Shown here piece by piece: positions 38,965-48,146 of a stretch of DNA of 64,000 bases; the first letter of the stretch is position 1; each line of letters opens with the position of its first letter. A program made the position numbers and the translations under genes. A model generated the notes under the pieces. It saw only the letters and a program-made list of their open reading frames with translations, was not told where the DNA came from and did no database searches. Source of the DNA: Gammaproteobacteria bacterium. GTDB lineage: Bacteria; Pseudomonadota; Gammaproteobacteria; Pseudomonadales; Pseudohongiellaceae. The stretch is taken from the NCBI GenBank assembly GCA_009692305.1, contig SHZK01000003.1, forward strand, positions 124,001-188,000, in the 5' to 3' direction.

Positions 38965-41361
38965 ATGTCGACGGCACCAGGCAACACTGTATTGAAAAAC
39001 CCGGCAGCAGTTGCAATGCTGCTGAGCACATTAATGGCCTCTCTGCTGAATGGATGTATGCCTCCGAACAATCCCGATACTAAGGCGCAGCCAGCGGCTA
39101 CACTTACTGACTATCAACGCGCCGAACGCTTTCTGGCCGTTAACACCGCACCGTTGGTTTCGAATCTGGTAGAGGCGCAGTATTGGCAACGGGCGCACCG
39201 GTCTCAATTGATCTATCGCCGCAGCAGCAGCGCTGACGCAGACTATGTGCTGGCCGATGTACAAACCGGCGAGAAAACCGTCTTACTCGATAATGCGCGA
39301 CTGAGCGCGGCGCTTGCCCCGTTTAACACTGCAGCTGTTGATGCGAATTCTTTAAATCTTACGGCGCTGCAATTGAGCGCGGCCGCTGACGAGCTCGAGT
39401 TTCGTCACGCCGGCCTGACCTATACCCTCACCTTGCCCGGGTATGTCCTCAGCCAGCATGCGGCCACGCCCGCCAATGAATTTCTCTCCCCTGATCGCAG
39501 CAAGGCCGCATTCATCGAAGAATTCAATCTCTGGGTTCGCGACACCACCACCAACGCTTTGACGCAACTGACGTTCGATGGCTCTGCAGACTATGGCTAT
39601 GCCACGAATAATGCCGGCTGGTTGCGGGCACCAGGTCCGGTGCTGCTGTGGTCACCCGACTCAAGCAAAATTGCCACGTTTCGACATGACGGGCGCCCGG
39701 TGCGGGAGATGTTTTTATACAACACCGTGGTTGGCCATCCAGAGCTGGATGCATGGAAGTATGCATTGCCGGGAGACACTGCCATTTTCATGATCGAGCG
39801 TATCGTGGTGCACGTGGCGTCCCAGCCAAAATTGGTAAGGCTGGAGATGCCGCCAGATTCCCATCGCTCGACTACCAGTGACCATGTGGCAGCTAATGAC
39901 GGCACATTCCTTGACGTGGAATGGAGCGAGGATAGTGCCACGCTCGCATTTGTTTCGTCTTCCCGCGATCACAAGATTGCCAGTCTAAGGATAGCTGATC
40001 CGGAGAATGGTGCGGTCAGGGATGTGTACACGGAAGCGGTGGCAACCTATTACGAAGCCGGCTTCAACAGCGCCAACTGGCGCGTGTTGCATGATCGCAA
40101 CGAGTTTATCTGGTTCTCTGAGCAGGATAACTGGGGTCACCTGTATCTGCATGACCTGCAAACGGGAGCACTGAAGCAGCAAATAACCTCGGGTAATTGG
40201 TCGGTGCAACAAGTGCTGCGCGTTGATCTGGAAAACAGCTGGATCTATTTCATTGGGGCTAATCGTGAAGCCGGAGATCCGTATTTCCAGTATCTGTATC
40301 GGGTCAAACTCGACGGCTCAGAACTCACCAACCTCACTCCGGAACCAGCGCATCATGCAATAAACTGGGACGCTGACGCGGCATACTTCACCGACACTTA
40401 CTCTACTCCGGTCACCGCGCCGACGAGTGTGATTCGGGATAGTTCAGGTGCAGTCGTCATGCCGCTGGAACTTTCTACCACAGATGCATTGTTAGCTTCT
40501 GGATGGGTGGCACCGATTCCTTTCACGGTGAAAGCGCGCGACCAACAGACTGATTTGTATGGTCTGATGTACAAGCCTTCCAACTTTGACGCTGGTCAGC
40601 GTTATCCCGTGTTGAACTATCTGTATCCGGGTCCGCAGACCGGCAGCGTCGGCAGTCGTGCCTTCCGCGCTTCACGCAATGACAAACAGTCCCTGGCCGA
40701 GCTCGGCTTTATTGTCGTGGAAGTTGATGCGATGGGCACGCCCGAGCGTTCCAAGTCATTCCATGATGCCTATTATGGCGACATGGGTGATAACGGCTTG
40801 CCGGACCAGGTGGCAGCAATTCAGCAACTTGGCGCGCAAAATTCCTGGATGGATCTGGAGCGGGTTGGAATCTGGGGGCATTCCGGTGGCGGCTATGCGT
40901 CCACTGCCGGTATTCTGCGCTATCCGGATTTTTATAAAGTTGCAGTTTCTGGTGCCGGTAATCATGACAATCGAAACTACGAAGATGATTGGGGTGAGAA
41001 GTGGCAGGGCCTGCTGGTAAAGTATCCGGAAGCGGAGCCAGTACCAGCTGATGGAGCGAGCACGACCCCTGCGACGAACTATGACAATCAGGCGAACCAA
41101 TTGCTTGCTGGCAACCTGCAAGGGAAATTACTCCTGGCCCACGGCCTGATGGATGACAACGTTCATCCCTCCAACACTTTGCTTGTGGTCGATGCCCTGA
41201 TCGAAGCAGAAAAGGATTTCGATCTGTTGCTGCTGCCTAACGCTGGTCACGGCTTTGGTAATGGTCGCTATTTCATGAAACGGCGCTGGGATTATTTCGT
41301 GGAACACTTACAAGGGGCCGCCCCTCCTGCTGATTTCCGCTTTGCCGACAATATTCGATAA
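38965..41361 (+). CDS. Prolyl oligopeptidase-family lipoprotein (DPP-IV-like, S9)
   Basis: A 798-residue secreted serine peptidase. The N-terminus is a lipoprotein signal (AVAMLLSTLMASLLNGC, with the Cys of LNGC as the likely lipidated residue). An eight-blade propeller-like DPP-IV N-terminal region follows (FLSPDRSKAAFIEEFNLWV, LLWSPDSSKIATFRHD), then the hydrolase domain with nucleophile S640 in GIWGHSGGGYAS, D730 in GLMDDNVHPSN and H762 in NAGHGFGNG. DPP-IV enzymes release X-Pro dipeptides. It is probably anchored to a membrane facing the periplasm or cell surface. Confidence 0.9.
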   Translation: MSTAPGNTVLKNPAAVAMLLSTLMASLLNGCMPPNNPDTKAQPAATLTDYQRAERFLAVNTAPLVSNLVEAQYWQRAHRSQLIYRRSSSADADYVLADVQTGEKTVLLDNARLSAALAPFNTAAVDANSLNLTALQLSAAADELEFRHAGLTYTLTLPGYVLSQHAATPANEFLSPDRSKAAFIEEFNLWVRDTTTNALTQLTFDGSADYGYATNNAGWLRAPGPVLLWSPDSSKIATFRHDGRPVREMFLYNTVVGHPELDAWKYALPGDTAIFMIERIVVHVASQPKLVRLEMPPDSHRSTTSDHVAANDGTFLDVEWSEDSATLAFVSSSRDHKIASLRIADPENGAVRDVYTEAVATYYEAGFNSANWRVLHDRNEFIWFSEQDNWGHLYLHDLQTGALKQQITSGNWSVQQVLRVDLENSWIYFIGANREAGDPYFQYLYRVKLDGSELTNLTPEPAHHAINWDADAAYFTDTYSTPVTAPTSVIRDSSGAVVMPLELSTTDALLASGWVAPIPFTVKARDQQTDLYGLMYKPSNFDAGQRYPVLNYLYPGPQTGSVGSRAFRASRNDKQSLAELGFIVVEVDAMGTPERSKSFHDAYYGDMGDNGLPDQVAAIQQLGAQNSWMDLERVGIWGHSGGGYASTAGILRYPDFYKVAVSGAGNHDNRNYEDDWGEKWQGLLVKYPEAEPVPADGASTTPATNYDNQANQLLAGNLQGKLLLAHGLMDDNVHPSNTLLVVDALIEAEKDFDLLLLPNAGHGFGNGRYFMKRRWDYFVEHLQGAAPPADFRFADNIR

Positions 41362-41466
41362 GCGTGTTTTTTTTGCGCGCCAGTGCAGTCAACTATCGCT
41401 GGTGGCTGGGTGCTGGTGAAATTCAACATCGATTGATTGAGCCAAAATTAGCGAAGGGTTAAACCC

Positions 41467-41937
41467 ATGAAGCAGATGCGTATGCTGGTATGTTTATTGA
41501 TTGTCTGTGGATTGCAGTCAGTTGCGCTGGCACAAGAACCAGTAACGGCGGTCAATGCCGTGCTGGATGATTACCATGCTGCCGCTGCGGCTGGTGACTG
41601 GCCACGCTATTTTGCATTGATGAGTGAGGATGCTGTGTTTCTGGGTACCGATGCTGGCGAGCGCTGGACCAAGAGCGAGTTTCAGGCTTATGCAAGTAGC
41701 CGCAGTGGCTGGGAATATACGCCGCAGACACGCCATATCAATTTCACCCCGGATGGCAATAGTGCCTGGTTCGACGAGATTCTGGAGAGTGCCAGCTATG
41801 GCACCAGTCGCGGTACTGGCGTGCTGATTCGCACCACCGCGGGTTGGAAGATTTCGCAGTACCATCTCACCTTGCCGATTCCCAATGCACTGGCGCGGGA
41901 AATCACGGACAGCATCAAGGCATACGAGACGCAGTAA
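41467..41937 (+). CDS. Exported SnoaL/DUF4440-like (NTF2-fold) protein
   Basis: A 156-residue product with a signal peptide (MKQMRMLVCLLIVCGL then QSVALAQ) and a single NTF2-like domain: VNAVLDDYHAAAAAGDWPRY, LMSEDAVFLGTDAGERWTK, AWFDEILESASYG and GWKISQYHLTLPIPN. The HxxLxxPxPN ending is typical of the DUF4440/SnoaL-like exported group. Function unknown. The ATG is preceded by GAAGGG. It is convergent with the transporter gene, nine bases away. Confidence 0.8.
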   Translation: MKQMRMLVCLLIVCGLQSVALAQEPVTAVNAVLDDYHAAAAAGDWPRYFALMSEDAVFLGTDAGERWTKSEFQAYASSRSGWEYTPQTRHINFTPDGNSAWFDEILESASYGTSRGTGVLIRTTAGWKISQYHLTLPIPNALAREITDSIKAYETQ

Positions 41938-41946
41938 GGTGCAGGT

Positions 41947-43308
41947 TTAGTAACCGTTTTCCACCGCAATACGCTGAAAACCTCGACTCATGAACCACGC
42001 GCTCACCGTGGAAATCGCGGCAAACACTGCCAGCACGAAGAACACCTGCGACCAGCCGAGATAGTCGGACATGACTCCAGCCGCGAACACGGCAATGGCG
42101 CCGCCGATGTATCCAATTCCATCAATTATTCCAGTACAGGAACCAGCCCCTTTGGCTCCAGCGATATCCAGCGTCAGACAGCCGCTGCTCATCGAATAGG
42201 GGCCGAGCAGGAAGAATCCGCTGGCGCCGAGGAATACCATAATCAGGGTGGAGTTCGGTGTCGTGGCAGCACTCAGTATGGCGATCGCCAGCAGGCAAAT
42301 AACCAGCACCGACAGCATCATCCACATCATGCGCGCACGGTCCCCATTGCGAGCGTGATGATCGGTATACCATCCGATGAACAGCGTTCCCAACACCCCA
42401 AGCATGGGAAAGATTGCAGATTGCAGAATGGCGGTGCTGGCTGTCAGGCCACTGTCGAACAGGAATTTTGGAGTCCAGAACAGGAAAACGGAGCGCAGCA
42501 GGGTCGTTAGAAAACTGTATACCAGCAGCTGACGGTAGATGGGCATTTTCAACAGTGTGGTGAGAATCACCCGTACCGTTGGATTTTCATCGGTACCGTA
42601 ATTGGCCAATTGCGGCTTCGTGGTAGATTTGCCATCGGCCCCGAGCGCGGCCTCACTGACGATAGCGCCAGCTACCACATCAGCTGGAGTGGCCCGGGAA
42701 GCCAGATACGACCAGACCAGGATTAGCGACAACACGATGGCAGGGAAAATGAAGATACCTTGCCAGTTCACACCCATGGCCACCAGCATACCGGCGAACA
42801 GGGTGGCGGCGACGCCACCGAATTGAAAATTAATACTGATCAGGCCCATTATGGTGCCGTTGCGATCGCGCGGGTACCAGTTGCCAATCGTCTTCGTCAA
42901 TCCGCCCCAGCCCATGGACAGGAAATAGCGACAGCAGCACCAGACTATAATAAAAGCGGTCAAGCTCGCCGACAGCGCGAAGATGATGTTCCAGAAGATG
43001 GCGCCCGCCATGCCCACCAGGAAGATCTTGCGCCCCCCAATTCGATCAGCCAGCGGGCCATTGATAAACTTGCCTGTGGCATAAGCCATCTCGGACAGGG
43101 AGGCAATCAATCCCAACTGGGTATTGGAGTAGCCGAATTCCTGTTCGAGTAGTGGAAACGCTGCAGACAGATTACCGCGACAGATGTAATAGCCGACGTA
43201 GCCCAGCAGGCATACCCAGAACGTGGAGACGCGCCAGCGCAACAAGCGTTGATTGTCCTGTGCCGAAACCGGGACCTTGATGCCATCAAGCAGCCTATGG
43301 AACATCAT
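41947..43308 (-). CDS. MFS transporter of the organophosphate:phosphate antiporter (OPA) type
   Basis: A 453-residue twelve-helix transporter. The N-terminal half has the OPA-like YVGYYICRGNLSAAFPLL, the loop GPLADRIGGRKIFLVGM and FLSMGWGGLTKTIGNWYP; the C-terminal half has FIGWYTDHHARNGDRAR and YIGGAIAVFAAGVMSDYLGW. GlpT, UhpT and PgtP belong to this group, so a phosphorylated three- or six-carbon substrate is plausible, but no regulatory partner genes are adjacent and the substrate is not known. Confidence 0.85.
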   Translation of the reverse strand: MMFHRLLDGIKVPVSAQDNQRLLRWRVSTFWVCLLGYVGYYICRGNLSAAFPLLEQEFGYSNTQLGLIASLSEMAYATGKFINGPLADRIGGRKIFLVGMAGAIFWNIIFALSASLTAFIIVWCCCRYFLSMGWGGLTKTIGNWYPRDRNGTIMGLISINFQFGGVAATLFAGMLVAMGVNWQGIFIFPAIVLSLILVWSYLASRATPADVVAGAIVSEAALGADGKSTTKPQLANYGTDENPTVRVILTTLLKMPIYRQLLVYSFLTTLLRSVFLFWTPKFLFDSGLTASTAILQSAIFPMLGVLGTLFIGWYTDHHARNGDRARMMWMMLSVLVICLLAIAILSAATTPNSTLIMVFLGASGFFLLGPYSMSSGCLTLDIAGAKGAGSCTGIIDGIGYIGGAIAVFAAGVMSDYLGWSQVFFVLAVFAAISTVSAWFMSRGFQRIAVENGY

Positions 43309-43392
43309 TCAGGTTTCCATGCGCAACCAATGGCGCTCAGCAGTGGGGTAAATTTGAGAAGATGCAGCGTGGTCACCCGAATTGAATGCGGC

Positions 43393-43740
43393 TCAGTGAA
43401 TGGTCTGTTGCGGTTTCGAGCCAGATTCACTGATCTTCGCGCTAACAGGCGTGTCTTCCTGGGCAATAAAACTGCGAGTGAGAATTGGGCTTAACAAATG
43501 TGGTGCCAGCTTGCTGATGAAGTCATCCATATGGGCAGTCTGGTAATGCGCCTGCAAGCAATCGGCATTTTCCCATTCCTGCAGCAGGATTACCCGATTG
43601 GTCTCCGTCGTGCCTTCATAATACTCATAACTGAGGCAGCCATATTCCTTACGGCACAAGCGCACCATGTTTTTCATGAGCAGCAATGCTTCCGGCTTGG
43701 ATGCGGGCAATAACTGAAATGTGCTCTGCACAATAATCAT
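43393..43740 (-). CDS. ABM-domain protein, possible quinol monooxygenase (YgiN-like)
   Basis: From the ATG at 43740 the product is 115 residues: MIIVQSTFQLLPASKPEALL, CRKEYGCLSYEYYEGTTETN, VILLQEWENADCLQAHYQTA (family W-x-x-x-xx-L-xx-H) and FISKLAPHLLSPI. It is the second ABM-type protein in the window and the more canonical YgiN-like one. GGGGA precedes the start; the frame is open back to 43788. Followed downstream, across 84 bases, by the OPA transporter. Confidence 0.8.
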   Translation of the reverse strand: MIIVQSTFQLLPASKPEALLLMKNMVRLCRKEYGCLSYEYYEGTTETNRVILLQEWENADCLQAHYQTAHMDDFISKLAPHLLSPILTRSFIAQEDTPVSAKISESGSKPQQTIH

Positions 43741-43853
43741 GATGGTGTCTTTCCCCAAGCATTCCCGGTTGATGGATTTGCGCTTCATTATACGCAGTTA
43801 GCGACTAAAAACAGCCTTGCACTTGGCCGGAATGTGGGCTGCGCACGGTTTTT

Positions 43854-44270
43854 CTAGCGGGATTTGCGGGCATCCAGACTCCAGCTACCACCGCCGAGGC
43901 CGGCCGCCATGAGCAATCCAGCCATAATGGCCATGTTTTTCACGAAATTTTGAGTCTCATGTCCGGTCTGCAATTCGCCGGCGGGCAAGGTCCAGAAATC
44001 ATGCATCACTACACTGATTACCAGCGTCAGGCCTGCCAGAATGAATGCCACTATCTTGGTCTGATAGCCAACAATCATGGCGGTGCCGCCACCCAACTGG
44101 ATGATGATCGTCAGCACGAGGAACAATGGTATGAGCACCATGCCGTGCTCAGCCATATAGTTGGAGTTAGTTTCGAAGGCGAATACCTTGTTCAGGCCGG
44201 GGCCGATGAAATACAGCCCGAGCAATACTCGTCCGGCAGTAACCATTAGTTTCTCAAATAGAGCGGGCAT
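43854..44270 (-). CDS. DoxX-family membrane protein
   Basis: From the ATG at 44270 (AGGA eight bases upstream) the product is 138 residues with four membrane helices: AGRVLLGLYFIGPGLNKVF, GMVLIPLFLVLTIIIQLGG, TKIVAFILAGLTLVISVVM and FVKNMAIMAGLLMAAGLGGG. This is the DoxX fold, seen in thiosulfate:quinone oxidoreductase subunits and in redox/stress membrane complexes; specific role unknown. The open frame to 44354 adds a non-homologous segment and is not used. Confidence 0.82.
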   Translation of the reverse strand: MPALFEKLMVTAGRVLLGLYFIGPGLNKVFAFETNSNYMAEHGMVLIPLFLVLTIIIQLGGGTAMIVGYQTKIVAFILAGLTLVISVVMHDFWTLPAGELQTGHETQNFVKNMAIMAGLLMAAGLGGGSWSLDARKSR

Positions 44271-44527
44271 GCAGTTGTTCCTTTTGTAACCTTTGTTTAC
44301 TGGTTGGCGAATGCTGCTGCAAAATATCATTAAACTTAGTTGGTGACGAAACAAATAAGTTCTAGTCGTGCAAATTCGGGATCAGTGTGAATTGGGAAGT
44401 TGCGGGATTACTTTGGTTTTGTGGTGGCTGATAGATCGCGCCGGGTAGATGGGAATTGTCACCTCAGCAGCTTGCACCGTCCCCGGTCGTACAGAGGGTC
44501 GGCGCCAGTGGTTGGAGCTGACAAGCC

Positions 44528-44690
44528 GGAACCCAACTCGAAATCTCAGCCCCTAGAAATTGAAGTACCAATCAAGAGAGCGACTCGAAATCCTAGCTCC
44601 AAGAATATGCAGTGGCAAGAAGGAACCCGACTCGAAATTTCAGCCCCAAATATGTTCAGTGACAAGCAACAGCGCGACTCAAATAAACCA
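44528..44690. repeat. Degenerate 46-47-bp tandem repeat, about 3.5 copies
   Basis: The 437-base interval between the doxX-type and crotonase genes holds imperfect units keyed by AACTCGAAATCTCAGCCCC (from 44535), GACTCGAAATCCTAGCTCC (from 44582), GACTCGAAATTTCAGCCCC (from 44628) and a decayed GACTCAAATAAA (from 44675). Spacing is 46-47 bases throughout, so repeat and spacer are both partly conserved (CAGTGGCAAGAAGG against CAGTGACAAGCAAC). It is not a CRISPR: units diverge and spacers are homologous. No gene is seen in the rest of the interval. Confidence 0.75.
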
Positions 44691-44707
44691 ACGTCGGCAT
44701 CGAGTCA

Positions 44708-45580
44708 TTACCACCAGGGATAGAACGGTGGCATGTCGGTGGAGGCTTGGTCGGTAAAAACTGGCGGACGTTTTTCGAGGAAGGCACGGACTCCTTCCTT
44801 GCCGCTGGCCTGGCTCGCGTAGAAGATCGCGAGAGATTCGACGCGATGCGCTGGCAGTGGGTGCGGTTGCACGGCATTGCGGTACAGCATCTGGCGGGTG
44901 AGGGCGAGCGCAACCGGGCTGTGACAGGCAATACGCGCCGCGAGGGCGTAGGCAGATTGCAACAATCGGTCGACGGGTTCGACCGCGCGCACAAATTGCT
45001 TTGCCAATAGTTCCTCGGCGTTAATGAGATCACCGGTATAGACCCATTCAAGAGCGGTGCCTATGCCAACGATACGGGGCAGGAACCAGGAGGAGCAGGC
45101 TTCAAGGGTAATGCCGATCTTGTTAAACACGAAGCCGACGCGGGCATTGGTCGATGCCAGCCTGATATCCATGGCACAGGTCATTGTCGCCCCGATGCCG
45201 ACAGCGGCACCATTGATTGCGGCGATGATTGGTTTCTTGCAATCATAGATTGCCAAGGTTAATTGACCGCCGGTATCACGCACACCGCGTTCTATGGCGG
45301 GATCGTCGAGATGATCAGTCATATCTTTCAGGGTCGGTTGTAGCGACTCATCGAGCCCGAAAACATTGCCTTTCGAACTCAGGTCCATGCCAGCGCAGAA
45401 GGCCTTGCCTGCCCCGGTGACGACGATGACGCGTACAGCATCGTCGTCACTCGCTTGCCGAAATGCGCTGATCAACTCATAGGCCATTTCCACAGTGAAC
45501 GCGTTCATGTGTTCCGGGCGGTTCAGCGTTATTGTCAGTATGCTGTTGGCGATTTCATAACGAATGCAATTGAACGACAT
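44708..45580 (-). CDS. Enoyl-CoA hydratase/isomerase family protein
   Basis: A 290-residue crotonase: ILTITLNRPEHMNAFTVEM, the oxyanion-hole segments KAFCAGMDLSS and NGAAVGIGATMTCAMD, and GFVFNKIGITLEACSSWFLP. The last motif, with a single Glu, is typical of the subgroup carrying EACSSWFLPR rather than the two-glutamate hydratases. It could hydrate or isomerise an enoyl-CoA within the acyl-CoA cluster that follows. C-terminus ends with an unusual DMPPFYPWW. Confidence 0.88.
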   Translation of the reverse strand: MSFNCIRYEIANSILTITLNRPEHMNAFTVEMAYELISAFRQASDDDAVRVIVVTGAGKAFCAGMDLSSKGNVFGLDESLQPTLKDMTDHLDDPAIERGVRDTGGQLTLAIYDCKKPIIAAINGAAVGIGATMTCAMDIRLASTNARVGFVFNKIGITLEACSSWFLPRIVGIGTALEWVYTGDLINAEELLAKQFVRAVEPVDRLLQSAYALAARIACHSPVALALTRQMLYRNAVQPHPLPAHRVESLAIFYASQASGKEGVRAFLEKRPPVFTDQASTDMPPFYPWW

Positions 45581-45662
45581 GACGAGACTCCTGCAGGGGT
45601 TCGAAGTGACAGCGGCTCAAAAAATAAATGTTAGAAAATAAGGCGGTTTGCAGCCAGATAAG

Positions 45663-46829
45663 TCATGCGTCAGGAATGCTTTGCAATTTCCGTTTCGCCT
45701 GGAATAAAGCCAGTTCGCTCTCTTGCATCATCTGTTGCAAGTGCAGATCCTCTTCGCGCTTGGTTATGGTCGCAATCACCATTTTGATATTCAGTTTGTT
45801 GCCGCGATAGATAAAATCCTCACCCATTACGGCTTTCTGGATTTTCTGGATAACTATTGCTGCACCGGCTTCATCTACGCCTGGCAATAGCATATGGAAT
45901 TGATTGAAGCTGGAGCGTGCCAGCACATCCTCATTGCGGCGGTGATCTGTGGCCTGCAAGGAAAAATGGCGGAGTAATTCATTGGCGATGCGCACGCCAA
46001 ATTGCTTTGCAATCTGATCGAGATTTTCGACTTCAATGGTCAGCAGGGATACCGGTTTGGTATAGCGCAGCGCTACGCCGAGCACCCGCTGGCTAACTTC
46101 AACGAAAGTACGGTGGTTGAGAATAGTGGTGATCGGATCAAAGATGGCGTTCTCTTTGTGTTCCACACTGAGTTCTTCCATCGTCATGATAATCACGGCG
46201 AGAGCGATAGTGAGTATGCTGAGCACAGCGGCGAGCAGCAGCAGGGTCGTGCCGGCATTCGGATCGCTCAGCGGTAGCGCTGGACGGGTTAACGCAATAA
46301 TCGCCTCGGAAATCGCATTAAAGCTGAACAGGCCGATGAGCCCATTGGCGCCGAGATTGCTGGATATAGCCATTACCGGACGCAGGCGACGTTCTATTTT
46401 CAGCCCATTAGCGACCACATAAACGGAACAGCAGCAGAAAATAATGATCATCGCTGAGTAGATTCGAATCCGCCACAACACCGATTCATCGATCATCGTG
46501 AAATAATAAAAGCCAATTACGGCGCCGATGAAGCAGACACCGCAGAACAGCGGTAACAGGGATTTTTCCTGATTCCAGAATGAGGTGAGGCCCATCAGCA
46601 TGGGTATGCGGCCACTCATAATCATGGAGTTCGCCAGCAATATGGAAATAATGGGGGGTAATGTGCCTTGCGAGGCCAATAACAGAGCGCCTGCAGAGGT
46701 CAGGGCGAAACCCATCGCGATACTCAATAGACCCGGCACGGTGCGATTGCCATACCAGTTGGCAAATAACGCTACGCTACAGACGGTAGCGATGAGCGCA
46801 AGTGTCACGATGAGTGTTGTGTTATCCAT
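45663..46829 (-). CDS. Membrane protein with degenerate GGDEF domain
   Basis: A 388-residue protein with six or seven hydrophobic segments in residues 1-215, then a GGDEF-fold domain (FDPITTILNHRTFVEVSQ at about 230-247, with DP-LT-L-N-R shape). The catalytic signature is SFNQF at residues 307-311 in place of GGDEF, and the metal-binding Asp (usually in DIDxFK) is replaced by IEVENLDQIAKQFG. Diguanylate cyclase activity is therefore unlikely; it may be a nucleotide sensor or scaffold. It starts two bases before the stop of the CoA-transferase gene upstream, so the two are probably in one transcript. Confidence 0.8.
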   Translation of the reverse strand: MDNTTLIVTLALIATVCSVALFANWYGNRTVPGLLSIAMGFALTSAGALLLASQGTLPPIISILLANSMIMSGRIPMLMGLTSFWNQEKSLLPLFCGVCFIGAVIGFYYFTMIDESVLWRIRIYSAMIIIFCCCSVYVVANGLKIERRLRPVMAISSNLGANGLIGLFSFNAISEAIIALTRPALPLSDPNAGTTLLLLAAVLSILTIALAVIIMTMEELSVEHKENAIFDPITTILNHRTFVEVSQRVLGVALRYTKPVSLLTIEVENLDQIAKQFGVRIANELLRHFSLQATDHRRNEDVLARSSFNQFHMLLPGVDEAGAAIVIQKIQKAVMGEDFIYRGNKLNIKMVIATITKREEDLHLQQMMQESELALFQAKRKLQSIPDA

Positions 46830-46830
46830 T

Positions 46831-47958
46831 CTAGATCGCGTCCGCCAGTTTTAATTGCGCGATGTCAGCATTGCTGTAGCCCCAATCGGCGAGTATTTGT
46901 TCGGAGTGCTCTCCAACAAGTGCTGCCGGGGATTGAATATTTCCCTGGGTACGACTGAAGCGCGGCGCCGGAGCTGGTTGCGTAACTCCGTCGAATTCAA
47001 CAAACGTTTTTCGGGCCTGGTTATGTGGGTGTGAAGGTGCATCACCGAGGCCGAGTACCGGAGCATAACAAACGTCGCTGCCTTCCATGATTGCACACCA
47101 CTCAGCTTGCGTTTTGGTCTTGAAAACCCTGGCCAGCTTCTCGCGCAGCAACGGCCATGCTTTCTGATCCTGCTGTGTGTCAAATTGGGAATCGGTGATA
47201 CCGCACTTCTCCAGCAGCAAAGCATAGAACTGGGGTTCGATAGAGCCAATGGAGATGTATGTATCATCGGCACACGCATAACATCCATAATAGTGAGCGG
47301 CGCCATCAAGTTTGTTACTTTCCCGATTCGTCGTCCACATGTTCATAGCCATCAGTCCGTAAAACGGCGTGAGCAGGCTGGCGGTGCCATCGGTCATCGC
47401 CGCATCGATAATCTGGCCCTTGCCGGAATTTGCCCGTTCAATCAGTGCGGCCAGCACGCCCGCGAGCAAGTACATGGCGCCACCACCGAAGTCACCGACG
47501 AGGTTTAGAGGTGGTGCCGGGGGCCGGTCGGCATAACCCATGGCACCAAGGGCGCCACCGATGGAAATATAATTAATGTCGTGTCCCGCAGCATGGGCGA
47601 GAGGACCGTGCTGACCCCATCCAGTCATGCGACCGAATACCAGTTTTGGGTTACGTTCAAGACAAATATCCGGACCCAATCCCAGTCGCTCCATCACTCC
47701 AGGGCGGAAGCCCTCAATTAGAATATCGGCTTTTTCGACCAGTTTCAGCACAGTCGCCACACCGAGTTCGCTTTTTAAATCCAGTGCCAACGAGCGCCGA
47801 CCCCGGTTCAACACGTGGGCGCGGCTGCCGCTGCCTTTCAAACCGAGTCGATCGATACGGATTACCTCGGCGCCCATGTCAGATAACATCATGGCGCAGA
47901 ATGGCCCCGGACCGATGCCGGCCATTTCAATAACACGAATTCCTGCGAGAGGTCCCAC
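46831..47958 (-). CDS. Family III CoA-transferase (CaiB/BaiF, racemase-like)
   Basis: From the GTG at 47958 (AGGGA eight bases upstream) the product is 375 residues beginning MGPLAGIRVIEMAGIGPGPF, as in alpha-methylacyl-CoA racemases. Further motifs: GAEVIRIDRLG, LVFGRMTGWGQHGPLAHAAG followed by HDINYI (candidate catalytic Asp), and GQIIDAAMTDGTASL. This group epimerises 2-methylacyl-CoAs or transfers CoA; the N-terminal similarity favours the racemase type, which would fit branched-chain or sterol side-chain degradation. The open frame to 48057 is an extension without homology. Confidence 0.87.
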   Translation of the reverse strand: MGPLAGIRVIEMAGIGPGPFCAMMLSDMGAEVIRIDRLGLKGSGSRAHVLNRGRRSLALDLKSELGVATVLKLVEKADILIEGFRPGVMERLGLGPDICLERNPKLVFGRMTGWGQHGPLAHAAGHDINYISIGGALGAMGYADRPPAPPLNLVGDFGGGAMYLLAGVLAALIERANSGKGQIIDAAMTDGTASLLTPFYGLMAMNMWTTNRESNKLDGAAHYYGCYACADDTYISIGSIEPQFYALLLEKCGITDSQFDTQQDQKAWPLLREKLARVFKTKTQAEWCAIMEGSDVCYAPVLGLGDAPSHPHNQARKTFVEFDGVTQPAPAPRFSRTQGNIQSPAALVGEHSEQILADWGYSNADIAQLKLADAI

Positions 47959-48146
47959 TGCTAGATTCCCTGCAAAATTGGCAAGTTCCGATAATAGGAG
48001 ATCACCACGAAAATTGAAATTCATATTCTGTAATAAGCGTCTGGTGTATGACTGCAAGCGACAGTTACCGTTGGTTTCACTTTTGAAATGGATGCTTTAT
48101 GCTGTCGGTCCTCGGATTAAATCGTAGCTCTAATCGGAATCTGCTC

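Noticed and set aside
33434-43740. Two ABM-domain genes as a linked pair or duplication
   Set aside because: They are 9.7 kb apart, share only general fold motifs, and belong to different transcripts.
44528-44690. Repeat array considered as a CRISPR
   Set aside because: Only three to four units, the units are not identical, the spacers are similar to one another, and no cas gene is present.
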